Origin: a bacterium
GTDB lineage: Bacteria > RUG730 > JAAEPJ01
Assembly: GCA_024222485.1 (NCBI GenBank)
Contig: JAAEPJ010000065.1
Location: forward strand, 1-7,901
Reading direction: 5' to 3'
Length of the DNA: 7,901 nucleotides
A program made the position numbers and the translations under genes. The first letter of the stretch is position 1, and the number at the start of each line of letters is the position of its first letter. The notes under the pieces are model-generated. The model did no database searches and had not been told where the DNA came from. It saw nothing but the letters and a program-made list of their open reading frames with translations. Shown here one piece after another: positions 1 through 6,411 of the stretch.

Positions 1-414
1 CGATCAGCTGGGGAGCATTGACTAACTTACCGGCAAATCTTGATACAGATTCAACGGATGACTTTGATGGAGCGTATGGAAGTTTAAGTGGGTCCCCAAC
101 AAATGTTTCCTCTTTCACAAATGATGCTGGTTATTTAACGGCAATAGGAGGGGATATAGCCACGGATCTAGAAGTAGCAGCAGCGACCTCTACGATCAGC
201 TGGGGAGCATTGACTAACTTACCGGCAAATCTTGATACGGATTCAACGAATGATATCACGACTAGCCAGATCACGGATATCGGCAGTGGAGAAGTAATCA
301 AGGCAACAGAGCGAGTGAAGCTAAATCAGGCAATAATAGTGGGAGATAATATCAGTGATTTGGTCAATGACTCTTCTTATGCGACAAGTACTGAAGTAGA
401 CACAGCGACCTCTA
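1..414 (+). repeat. Compound coding repeat, copy 1 (192-bp unit A + 222-bp unit B)
   Basis: The string CGATCAGCTGG recurs at 1, 193 and 607, with a one-base variant (CGATCAGCTGGA) at 415. The spacings are 192, 222 and 192 bases. Unit A (1-192) carries the DFDGAYGSLSGSPTN and SFTNDAGYLT segment. Unit B (193-414) carries the NDITTSQITDIGSGEVIKA segment. All spacings are multiples of three, so the reading frame is kept. Copy 1 may itself continue from further repeats upstream of the window. Confidence 0.85.
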
Positions 415-1370
415 CGATCAGCTGGATAGCATTGACTAATTTACCGGTAAATCTTGATACAGATTCAACGGATGACTTTGATGGAGCGTATGGAAGTTTA
501 AGTGGATCCCCAACAAATGTTTCTTCTTTTACAAATGATGCTGGTTATTTAACGGGAGTTGGAGCTGAGATAGCCACAGATTTAGAAGTAGCAGCAGCGA
601 CCTCTACGATCAGCTGGGGAGCATTGACTAACTTACCGGCAAATCTTGATACCGATTCAACGAATGATATCACAACTAGTCAGATTACAGATATCGGCAG
701 TGGCGAAGTAATCAAGGCAACAGAACGAGTGAAGTTAAATCAAGCAGTAATAGTAGGCGATAATATCAGTAACTTAACTAATAATTCTAATTATGTCACA
801 AGTGGAGCGGCAGTATTTACAGGGACAATCAACACAAATAGCAATTGGATATCAGGTGATGGTGGCAGTGAAGGGATTTTAGTAGACAGTGCTGGCAATG
901 TTGGTATAGGTAGCGATACAACACCATCAGGTAGTTTACAAGTAACAGGGGATGAGGTTCGAATAGGATCAGATGGCGGAACGACGATTAATAATGCTAC
1001 AGGGGATGGGGATCTTTATGTTAAGAATACTTTAGAAGTGGATGGAGTTAGTTATTTAAATACGGTTGTTATGACTGAATCTTTAACCTTACCGATGACA
1101 TCAAAAACTGCAAACTATACACTAAGATCAACAGATTACCTTGTAATCGTAAATCCTGCAAGTGCAACGACAATGACTTTGCCAACTGCAAGCGGTATTG
1201 GCGGGCGTGTTTATGAGATCATTGCTATTGATGGAGATCATGGTACAAATACTGTGACTATTGATCCTTCTGGTACAGAAACCATAAGTGGAAACTCTAC
1301 ATTTGTTTTTGGCAATGACTATGAGTCAGTCACTATTATTTCTGATGGCACGAACTGGCTAATTATTTAA
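3..1370 (+). CDS. Repetitive fibre/adhesin-like surface protein, 3' part (5' end outside window)
   Basis: The frame is open from the first bases of the window. The repeat residues Ile-Ser-Trp-Gly-Ala precede the first possible start (a TTG at 18), so that TTG is not the true start and the gene begins upstream. Two copies of a 138-residue compound repeat fill roughly the first 265 visible residues. They contain phrases such as LTNLPANLDTDST, SSFTNDAGYLT and GSGEVIKATERVKLNQA. A G/S/T/N-rich stretch follows (GDGGSEGILVDSAGNVGIG), then a beta-rich C-terminal region of about 110 residues ending in DGTNWLII. Such Asn/Thr/Ser-rich, Cys-free repeats with this ending are typical of phage tail-fibre and bacterial surface-fibre proteins. 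This suggests an extracellular fibrous role, but no catalytic motif or sorting signal is visible. Its G+C is clearly higher than that of the genes to its right. The exact function is unknown. Confidence 0.75.
   Translation: MSWGALTNLPANLDTDSTDDFDGAYGSLSGSPTNVSSFTNDAGYLTAIGGDIATDLEVAAATSTISWGALTNLPANLDTDSTNDITTSQITDIGSGEVIKATERVKLNQAIIVGDNISDLVNDSSYATSTEVDTATSTISWIALTNLPVNLDTDSTDDFDGAYGSLSGSPTNVSSFTNDAGYLTGVGAEIATDLEVAAATSTISWGALTNLPANLDTDSTNDITTSQITDIGSGEVIKATERVKLNQAVIVGDNISNLTNNSNYVTSGAAVFTGTINTNSNWISGDGGSEGILVDSAGNVGIGSDTTPSGSLQVTGDEVRIGSDGGTTINNATGDGDLYVKNTLEVDGVSYLNTVVMTESLTLPMTSKTANYTLRSTDYLVIVNPASATTMTLPTASGIGGRVYEIIAIDGDHGTNTVTIDPSGTETISGNSTFVFGNDYESVTIISDGTNWLII
415..804 (+). repeat. 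Compound coding repeat, copy 2 (unit A' + incomplete unit B')
   Basis: This is a second copy of the A-B unit, offset by 414 bases from the first and close to identical at the DNA level over A' (415-606) and most of B' (607 to about 804). B' matches B down to the Tyr-Val/Ala-Thr-Ser segment near 793-804, then diverges into the unique C-terminal part of the protein. The differences are mostly single-base and often silent, which points to recent duplication or ongoing gene conversion. Confidence 0.85.
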
Positions 1371-1577
1371 CACCTAATTACTATGATCATAGAACCTTTA
1401 AAGTTTCTTTATAAAAGCTTTCCACTTTTTGCTTGAGTAAAAGGGATCGCTCAGAACAGTTATATTTAAAAGTTTATGCTACCAATTAGTTTAATATTTT
1501 TGTATAATTTTTGAAAAATTTCAGCTAAAGTATAAAGCTTGTTTTAGGTATATATTTTCTTAGGAGATAATATTTCA
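1371..1577. other. Intergenic region between fibre gene and ATPase operon
   Basis: These 207 bases contain no credible gene. An imperfect palindrome lies at 1391-1406 (GAACCTTTAAAGTTTC). A weak stem sits around 1430-1444 without a T tract, so it is not a convincing terminator. The right half holds the likely promoter and ribosome binding site of the ATPase genes. The G+C content falls sharply across this interval. Confidence 0.5.
1503..1508 (+). promoter_or_regulatory. Candidate -10 box for the ATPase genes
   Basis: A perfect TATAAT lies 69 bases before the start codon of the small stalk-subunit gene, in the only long gap upstream of it. No good -35 match is present at 16-18 bases upstream. 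In such AT-rich DNA a TATAAT can occur by chance, so this is a tentative call. Confidence 0.35.
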
Positions 1578-1895
1578 ATGAACCAAAATTTTGATCAAAT
1601 TTTTTCAGTAATAAAAGAGGTTGAAGATACAAATAGTAATAAATTATCTGAATTAAAGAATAATTTAAAAGAAAAAACAAAAGATTTGCGTAATAATTAT
1701 AACCAAAAACGCGAGGTAGAGATTGAAGAAATAGATAAAAAAAATGAAGAGCAATATTTGAGTGCAAAAGAAGCGAGTATTTTGAATCATGAGAAATGGA
1801 ATACGGAAGTTAAGACAAACATAGAAGAATTAAGAGGACTATATTCTAAAAATAAGCAGGAAGCATTAGATTTTTTAATGAAAGGCTTAAAATAA
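1578..1895 (+). CDS. V-type ATPase small coiled-coil stalk subunit (H/G/NtpF-like)
   Basis: This is a 105-residue protein, very rich in Lys, Glu and Asn, and predicted helical nearly throughout. It has no membrane segment and no Cys. Length, charge pattern and position match the small peripheral-stalk subunit (called H, G or NtpF) encoded directly before subunit I in many bacterial and archaeal V/A-type ATPase operons. There it forms a coiled coil with subunit E and links the catalytic head to subunit I. The start is supported by AGGAG at 1562-1566, 11 bases before the ATG. The gene ends 29 bases before subunit I on the same strand, so the two are probably co-transcribed. Such coiled-coil proteins conserve little sequence, so the assignment rests mainly on context. 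Confidence 0.65.
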   Translation: MNQNFDQIFSVIKEVEDTNSNKLSELKNNLKEKTKDLRNNYNQKREVEIEEIDKKNEEQYLSAKEASILNHEKWNTEVKTNIEELRGLYSKNKQEALDFLMKGLK

Positions 1896-1924
1896 TTTTA
1901 TCAAGAGAAAGGTTCAACAAATAA

Positions 1925-3901
1925 ATGGCAATTAGTAAAATAAAAAAACTTAGTTTATTTTTTTTAAAAGAACAAACAGATGCTGTTTTTCAATTTTTGC
2001 AAACAAAAAAAGTTCTTGAGTTAAAAAAAGAAAACTTAGAAAAATTTGAGTTAAGTAATTACGCTAAACAATCTCAAAATTTTTCATTGTATCTCTCAAA
2101 ATTAAAAAAAGTTATTAATGTTTTATCTAGGTTAGATAAAACGAAAAAAACTTTCATGCAAAAATTAAGTGATAGGATTACTATTGAAGAATCTGATTTT
2201 TTAGAGCCAAGGAATGTTCAAAATTTATGTTATAATTTAACTAAAAAACTAAATTTGCTTGATGAGTTAGATCTTAAACAAATAGAATTTTCAGAAAATA
2301 TCTTAGATATTAAGCCTTGGATATCAATTAAGACAGATGTTGATGCATTAATAGCCAGTAAATGGACAAGAACTTTGGCTGCAATTTTACCTATTGCTGA
2401 ATATACAGATTTTTATGCCAAATCTATCATAAAACCTATTGAGATTATTGAAGTTTCTCGGACGGCAAAAGAAGTTTACTTTACTGTAACAGTTTTATTT
2501 AAAGAGCTAGAGAAAGTGAAAGAAGAAATAGCTAAGTATGGCAAAATTTTACATTGGGAAGCATTGGAGGGATCCCCTCTTGAAATTTATAAAAAACTCG
2601 AAAAGTGTCGAGCTGTTTATAGTAAAAAATCTCAAAACTTACAAAGAAAAATTAGAAAAAATATTAAATATTTATCTGAATTTAAGGTTGAATATGACCG
2701 AGTTTTTAATGAATGGTTAAAAGACCTTGAAAAAAATAATACCTTTTTTGGGAAACATATTGCGGTGATAACTGGCTGGATTCGTGAGGAAAATGTGGAT
2801 GATTTAAATCATGATTTAGAGGAGAAATTAGAGACTATTTATTTATTGACTGAAGAGCCTGATAGTTCTGATGAAGTTCCTATTGCTTTTGATAATGCTG
2901 GGTTTTTTGAACCATTTGAGATTGTTACAGACCTTTATGGTCGTCCTAAATATCATGGTGGTATTGATCCCACGCCATTTTTGGCACCATTTTTTATTTT
3001 ATTTTTTGGTATTTGTTTAGGGGATGCTGGCTATGGTGCATTTTTAATTATTCTAAGTTGTATATTTTTATGGTTATTTAGAGATAATAAATTTGCTAAA
3101 AAAAGTTTGAAACTTCTGCTTTTTATGGGTTGTTCATCGCTTTTAATTGGTTTAATCACGGGGACTTTTTTTGGTAATTTAGTGAAATTTTTACCAGAAA
3201 GTATGGATTTTTTGAAGAATATTTTAGCTAAATTTGTGCTTTTAAATCCGTTGGGAGATCAGGGGGCTTTGATTTTCTTAGGGACATCTCTTGCTATCGG
3301 TTACTTACAAATATGCTTTGGGATTATACTTAAGAGTTGGATGTTTATTAAAAATCGAGATTTTAAGGGATTAATTTTAGATGGGTTATCTATTTTTGGG
3401 GTACAACTTGCCTTAATGCCGATTACCCTTTATTATGTTTTAGGTATTAAGCTATTGCCGGCAAATATTATGTTTGGGTTTGTCATTCTTTTGCTTATGA
3501 GTATGGGTATTATTGCTTACAAAGAATGGACGGCTAATGAAGGAATAGTAATTAAACTTTTTTGGTGTTTATATGGTAATTATGCCGTTATTACTGGTAA
3601 TTTTTTGTCAGATACGCTCTCATATGCCAGACTTTTTGCTCTTGGTTTATCTGGCGGACTTTTAGGATTGGCTGTTAATGAAATTTCTGGTGTTTTTAGA
3701 CCGATACCTTTTGTTGGAGTTGTCTTTATGATCATAGTTATGGTTATTGGTCATTTATTTAATTTAGCAATAAGTTTTATGGGTGCATTTGTGCATACCT
3801 GTCGTTTGCAGTATTTAGAATTTTTTACGAAATTTTTTGAAAGTGGCGGTAGAGAATTTAAACCATTCAAACGAGAGAATAAATATACGATCCTATCATA
3901 G
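1925..3901 (+). CDS. atpI: V-type ATPase membrane subunit I (a subunit)
   Basis: At 658 residues this has the usual length and layout of the bacterial/archaeal V/A-type ATPase I subunit. A cytoplasmic, helix-rich half (about 1-340) acts as stator, and a membrane half (about 350-635) has seven or eight hydrophobic segments and forms the ion half-channels beside the c/K ring. Recognisable motifs are FEPFEIVTDLYGRPKYHGG before the first membrane segment (about 327-346), the LGDAGYG motif at 365-371, GLITGTFFGN at 409-418, and SYARLFALGLSGG, whose Arg569 matches the essential Arg facing the rotor ring. Near the C terminus HTCRLQYLEFF carries the second conserved Arg (627). The start at 1925 is supported by AAAGG at 1908-1912. 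Whether it moves H+ or Na+ cannot be told, because the ring subunit K is not here. No further ATPase gene follows. Confidence 0.93.
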   Translation: MAISKIKKLSLFFLKEQTDAVFQFLQTKKVLELKKENLEKFELSNYAKQSQNFSLYLSKLKKVINVLSRLDKTKKTFMQKLSDRITIEESDFLEPRNVQNLCYNLTKKLNLLDELDLKQIEFSENILDIKPWISIKTDVDALIASKWTRTLAAILPIAEYTDFYAKSIIKPIEIIEVSRTAKEVYFTVTVLFKELEKVKEEIAKYGKILHWEALEGSPLEIYKKLEKCRAVYSKKSQNLQRKIRKNIKYLSEFKVEYDRVFNEWLKDLEKNNTFFGKHIAVITGWIREENVDDLNHDLEEKLETIYLLTEEPDSSDEVPIAFDNAGFFEPFEIVTDLYGRPKYHGGIDPTPFLAPFFILFFGICLGDAGYGAFLIILSCIFLWLFRDNKFAKKSLKLLLFMGCSSLLIGLITGTFFGNLVKFLPESMDFLKNILAKFVLLNPLGDQGALIFLGTSLAIGYLQICFGIILKSWMFIKNRDFKGLILDGLSIFGVQLALMPITLYYVLGIKLLPANIMFGFVILLLMSMGIIAYKEWTANEGIVIKLFWCLYGNYAVITGNFLSDTLSYARLFALGLSGGLLGLAVNEISGVFRPIPFVGVVFMIIVMVIGHLFNLAISFMGAFVHTCRLQYLEFFTKFFESGGREFKPFKRENKYTILS

Positions 3902-3904
3902 GAT
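3890..3904 (+). terminator. Inverted repeat across the atpI stop codon, possible weak terminator
   Basis: ATCCTAT-C-ATAGGAT is a perfect 7-bp inverted repeat that includes the TAG stop (3899-3901). Nine bases later comes a run of eight T (3914-3921). TAGGATTAT then occurs again at 3923-3931, so the left arm can pair with either copy. The stem is AT-rich and not directly next to the T run, so termination here would be weak. Confidence 0.35.
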
Positions 3905-3968
3905 TATCTGTAATTTTTTTTCTAGGATTATAAATACTTTTTTAACAAATTTCTAAAAGTATTGTTTT

Positions 3969-4041
3969 GGGGATGTAGCTCAGCTGGGAGAGCGCAACGC
4001 TGGCAGTGTTGAGGTCAGGGGTTCAAGCCCCCTCATCTCCA
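3969..4041 (+). tRNA. tRNA-Ala, anticodon GGC
   Basis: A full 73-base cloverleaf can be drawn. The acceptor stem GGGGATG pairs with CATCTCC and includes the G3-T70 pair that marks alanine tRNAs. It is followed by T8-A9, the D stem GCTC/GAGC with loop AGCTGGGA, and the anticodon stem CAACG/TGTTG enclosing the loop CTGGCAG (anticodon GGC, reading GCC). The variable part is AGGTC, the T stem is AGGGG/CCCCT with loop TTCAAGC, and the discriminator base is A. The CCA end is not encoded. A short T run follows (4043-4048) and could end transcription. The gene is intact, as expected if an element inserted at its 3' end restored the sequence. Confidence 0.96.
4021..4041 (+). other. Probable attachment site (tRNA-Ala 3' end) of the integrated element
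   Basis: The T arm and acceptor end of tRNA-Ala lie 205 bases before a tyrosine recombinase gene that reads away from the tRNA. Tyrosine integrases commonly recombine in exactly this part of tRNA genes, which is restored on insertion. The boundary shown is the likely core. No second copy of this sequence occurs in the window, so the other end of the element must lie beyond 7901 or has been lost. Confidence 0.5.
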
Positions 4042-4246
4042 ATTTTTTAAAACTACTAATCAGAAGGCGATAGTCGTCGAGAAAATCTTTAAAAACATCT
4101 TTAAAATTCGTAAAAATCAAATCAAAAATAATTTTTTTATTTTGTAATTTTTGATAAAAATTATGCCTTTTTGTAATCTTTTGTTGGCAAAATGTTGGCA
4201 AAAAAGTAATATAAACTTATTCATAAAAATAAAAAGGATAAAGTTT
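4042..4246. other. tRNA-integrase spacer with two tandem direct-repeat pairs (possible arm sites)
   Basis: No gene is supported here. Two short tandem repeats stand out. ATCTTTAAAA occurs at 4085-4094 and 4097-4106 (12-base period). TGTTGGCAAAA occurs at 4182-4192 and 4193-4203 (11-base period, abutting). Pairs of short direct repeats at about one helical turn, between the core site and the int gene, are what arm-type integrase binding sites look like. This role is inferred. Confidence 0.45.
4234..4239 (+). promoter_or_regulatory. Ribosome binding site that decides the integrase start
   Basis: AAGGAT ends seven bases before the ATG at 4247. The upstream in-frame candidates (TTG 4151, ATG 4163) lack a comparable site and would translate through the TGTTGGCAAAA repeats, so 4247 is the preferred start. 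Confidence 0.6.
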
Positions 4247-5320
4247 ATGTTTTATAGAAAAAAAAGGGGAAAGAAAGGTGTTTGGCATGTTTATTGGCGT
4301 GAAGATGGGAAACAGCGTAGTAAAGCTGTGAGTACAGATTTGCAAGTTGTAAAAAAATTTGAGATAGCATTAGCTGTTAGACTTCAAGCCCAAAAATCTG
4401 GCATGGTTATTGACAATGTAAGTTTTGAAGATTTTTGCAATGAGTATATAGATAATTACAGTAAGCTTCATAAACGACCTAGAACTGTTAAACAAGATTT
4501 AGTAAAAATTAATAACTTTAAAAAATACTGTCCAGAAGTGAGATTTGTTAAACAATTTAATGAAGATTCTTTGAATGATTTTAAAATTAGGCGAAAAAAT
4601 GATGGTATAAAAGAAGTCACAATTAACAGAGGGCTTGAAACTTTTAAAAACATGATAAAATATGCCTATAAGAGAAAATATATTGACAGGGATTTTTCTA
4701 GTGATATTACAAAATTTAAAATTCAGACTGCACCGAGACAGTTTACTTTGGATGCAGAACAAATTAATCTTTTATTAAAAAGTAGTCGTCCGCCATATAA
4801 AACAGCAATTATTTTGGGGCTTTGTACAGGATTAAGAAGAGGAGAGGTTTGTCATTTAGAGTGGTCTGATGTTGATTTTGAGAAAAATACATTAAATATA
4901 ACTGAAAAACCTCATTTAAACTGGGCTCCTAAAAATAATAGTTCATATCGCAAAGTTCCAATTCATCCTGATTTAAAGCAATATTTGTTAAAACTTTATG
5001 AGGAAGCAAAAGGAAAAACAAATTTTGTTTGTTTTTATCCTGAAAATAATCATCCTTTAAAAGAAATGGCTTTAAGTGCGACTATAAGAAAAACACGAAA
5101 AAGGCTAGGTTTACCAGATGAGCTTTGTTTTCATGCGTTAAGGCATACCTTTGTTTCAATAATGAGTGAAGAAGGAAAACCAACTTATCATATTTCAAAA
5201 ATTATAGGGCATTCAAAAACAGCAACCACAGAACAAATTTATACTCATTTAAAAGATACAACTTATTTTGAGTCAATTGAGGGGATTGATTTTTTAGCAA
5301 AACAAAAAGTTGAAGATTAA
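4247..5320 (+). CDS. int: Tyrosine recombinase / site-specific integrase
   Basis: This is a 357-residue integrase. The N-terminal part (about 1-50) carries the basic, aromatic phrase KGVWHVYWREDGKQRSK, typical of an arm-site DNA-binding domain. A SAM-like core-binding domain spans about 57-150, and the catalytic domain about 163-345. All catalytic residues are visible: Arg197 in CTGLRRGE, Lys236 in SSYRKVPIHP, His296 and Arg299 in HALRHTF, His322 in IIGHSK and the nucleophile Tyr332 in EQIYTHL. The protein is therefore predicted to be active. The longer frame back to 4151 is rejected because the ribosome binding site and domain start fit 4247. Reading away from tRNA-Ala, it most likely drives insertion and excision of the element at the tRNA 3' end. 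Its stop overlaps the stop of the convergent gene by four bases (TTAA). Confidence 0.95.
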   Translation: MFYRKKRGKKGVWHVYWREDGKQRSKAVSTDLQVVKKFEIALAVRLQAQKSGMVIDNVSFEDFCNEYIDNYSKLHKRPRTVKQDLVKINNFKKYCPEVRFVKQFNEDSLNDFKIRRKNDGIKEVTINRGLETFKNMIKYAYKRKYIDRDFSSDITKFKIQTAPRQFTLDAEQINLLLKSSRPPYKTAIILGLCTGLRRGEVCHLEWSDVDFEKNTLNITEKPHLNWAPKNNSSYRKVPIHPDLKQYLLKLYEEAKGKTNFVCFYPENNHPLKEMALSATIRKTRKRLGLPDELCFHALRHTFVSIMSEEGKPTYHISKIIGHSKTATTEQIYTHLKDTTYFESIEGIDFLAKQKVED

Positions 5321-5907
5321 TTTTTAATTTTGGATTTTATTTTTTCAATAGCAAATTCGATCTGATGAATGATTAGCATATTTTTATTTGCGAGTTCTTG
5401 ATCTATTGGTTTTTGTAATTTTTCATTTTTTACTCTATTTGCCTGATATTCGTTCATATCTTCAAATATAGTGTAAATTCGCTCCATTTCGACATAAACA
5501 TCATTAGGGATTTTAAATTCTTTTTTTGTTAATGCTTTTATAACCTGCCATCTTAAAGTCTCATATTGAAAGGGATATTGCCCTATGCTAAAAGATAAGG
5601 TTCTTTTTTTATATGAGCCTGCTTTTTTAAAGAGTTGTTGCATTAAGTTTTCTTTGTATTTTTGTAGTGCAAAAGAGATATTGAGATGAATTATGGTGTA
5701 GTTGTATTCTAGTTCTTCTAAAAGATATTTGTATGGTGAACCGTCAATTGCTATTGGTTCATGAGCTATTAATCCAAGCCCTAAGCGGTTTGATATATCT
5801 CTGCTTGATAATTTAACATATGGCTTTTTAGGGAGTGATTTATATACTAAAAAGCCTGCAATTAAAACCGCTATGAAAGTAATTATTAAGATTAATTTTT
5901 TAGCCAT
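5317..5907 (-). CDS. Membrane-anchored protein of unknown function
   Basis: This is a 196-residue protein that I do not recognise. It begins Met-Ala-Lys-Lys, followed by one hydrophobic helix (about 5-24, LILIITFIAVLIAGFLVY) and a positively charged patch. This predicts a single N-terminal anchor or uncleaved signal with the rest outside the cytoplasm. There is no lipobox Cys, and in fact no Cys at all. The remainder is mixed alpha and Lys/Glu-rich, with a long helical C-terminal stretch (about 140-196). No clear Shine-Dalgarno site precedes the ATG. The start lies only 12 bases after the stop of the upstream reading frame (5920), which suggests translational coupling in a shared transcript. 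Its 3' end overlaps the integrase gene by four bases. Confidence 0.75.
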   Translation of the reverse strand: MAKKLILIITFIAVLIAGFLVYKSLPKKPYVKLSSRDISNRLGLGLIAHEPIAIDGSPYKYLLEELEYNYTIIHLNISFALQKYKENLMQQLFKKAGSYKKRTLSFSIGQYPFQYETLRWQVIKALTKKEFKIPNDVYVEMERIYTIFEDMNEYQANRVKNEKLQKPIDQELANKNMLIIHQIEFAIEKIKSKIKN

Positions 5908-5919
5908 TAAAATAGGTGT

Positions 5920-6411
5920 TTATTGTTCTTCTTCTATTTTGGGATAGCTTACTTTATCCGCTATTATAGCTTCGCCTAATTCTCTCCCTCGTGATTTAGA
6001 CCAGCCATTTTTATAATATTTTTCTCCAACTTCGGAATTTATGATTTGATAAGGCATAAGAGTAAACTCTTGTTTTATATATTCGTTAATTTTTTTATTT
6101 TTTTTGGCTTCATAGTAATCAGCCCATGTATTTGGATTATTTTTTATGCTATTAAATGTGTTGATTGTGCCACCTATGTAATCATGTTTTAAAATATGAT
6201 AAATTCTTAGTTTCTCTTTGGAACTAAATTTTTTGCTTAAATTTAGTTCTTTTTTATTTGTTAATTCTATAAATTTCTTTAAGATAGTCCCCTCTTTGCT
6301 TATATAGCCATGTTTGAATAGGTCAGATTTAACTTCTTCTGGGTTTAAATCAATTTTTCGAAAATTTTCTTCATCGTAAGCATCTATTTTTCTTTGCTCA
6401 TTTAAATATTC
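5920..6411 (-). pseudogene. 163-codon reading frame without a start codon, probable -1 extension of the GGDEF gene
   Basis: In the frame -1 to the diguanylate cyclase, 163 codons without a stop run from 6411 down to a TAA at 5922-5920. The open frame extends back to 6502 but contains no ATG, GTG or TTG except an ATG near the end (6057). Normal initiation cannot make the bulk of this product. The peptide looks genuine for such AT-rich DNA: it is Lys/Glu/Asn-rich, with phrases such as KIDLNPEEVKSDLFKHGYIS, NPNTWADYYEAKK and NGWSKSRGRELGEAIIADK. No family is recognised. It joins the cyclase frame at the A AAA AAG heptamer (6417-6411), where a -1 step gives one continuous protein. Alternatively one A has been lost and the gene is broken. 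The next gene starts 12 bases after its stop. Confidence 0.7.

Noticed and set aside
18-20. TTG as the start of the fibre protein
   Set aside because: The codon lies inside a repeat whose other copies continue upstream in the same frame.
1-804. Periodic repeats as a CRISPR array or tandem satellite
   Set aside because: The units are 192 and 222 bases, in frame and coding. No 20-40-base repeats with unique spacers are present.
1430-1452. Stem-loop after the fibre gene as a rho-independent terminator
   Set aside because: The stem is only about five A/T-rich pairs and no T run follows.
1525-1767. Minus-strand open frame of 80 codons
   Set aside because: It is antisense to the stalk-subunit gene, with a Leu/Tyr/Phe-rich peptide produced by complementing Lys/Asn/Glu codons.
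2538-2720. Plus-strand 60-codon frame inside atpI
   Set aside because: It is out-of-frame reading of a well-supported gene.
3980-4201. Minus-strand open frame of 73 codons across the tRNA
   Set aside because: Its C-terminal part (RGLEPLTSTLPALRS) is just the antisense of the tRNA-Ala gene, a familiar spurious product. The rest is antisense of the integrase spacer repeats.
4151-4246. Upstream extension of the integrase to the TTG at 4151 or ATG at 4163
   Set aside because: It would translate through the tandem repeats, has no comparable ribosome binding site, and yields residues unlike an integrase N terminus. The ATG at 4247 has AAGGAT at good spacing.
4468-4762. Two minus-strand open frames inside the integrase gene
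   Set aside because: Both are shadows of the integrase, with no start signals and no recognisable protein features.
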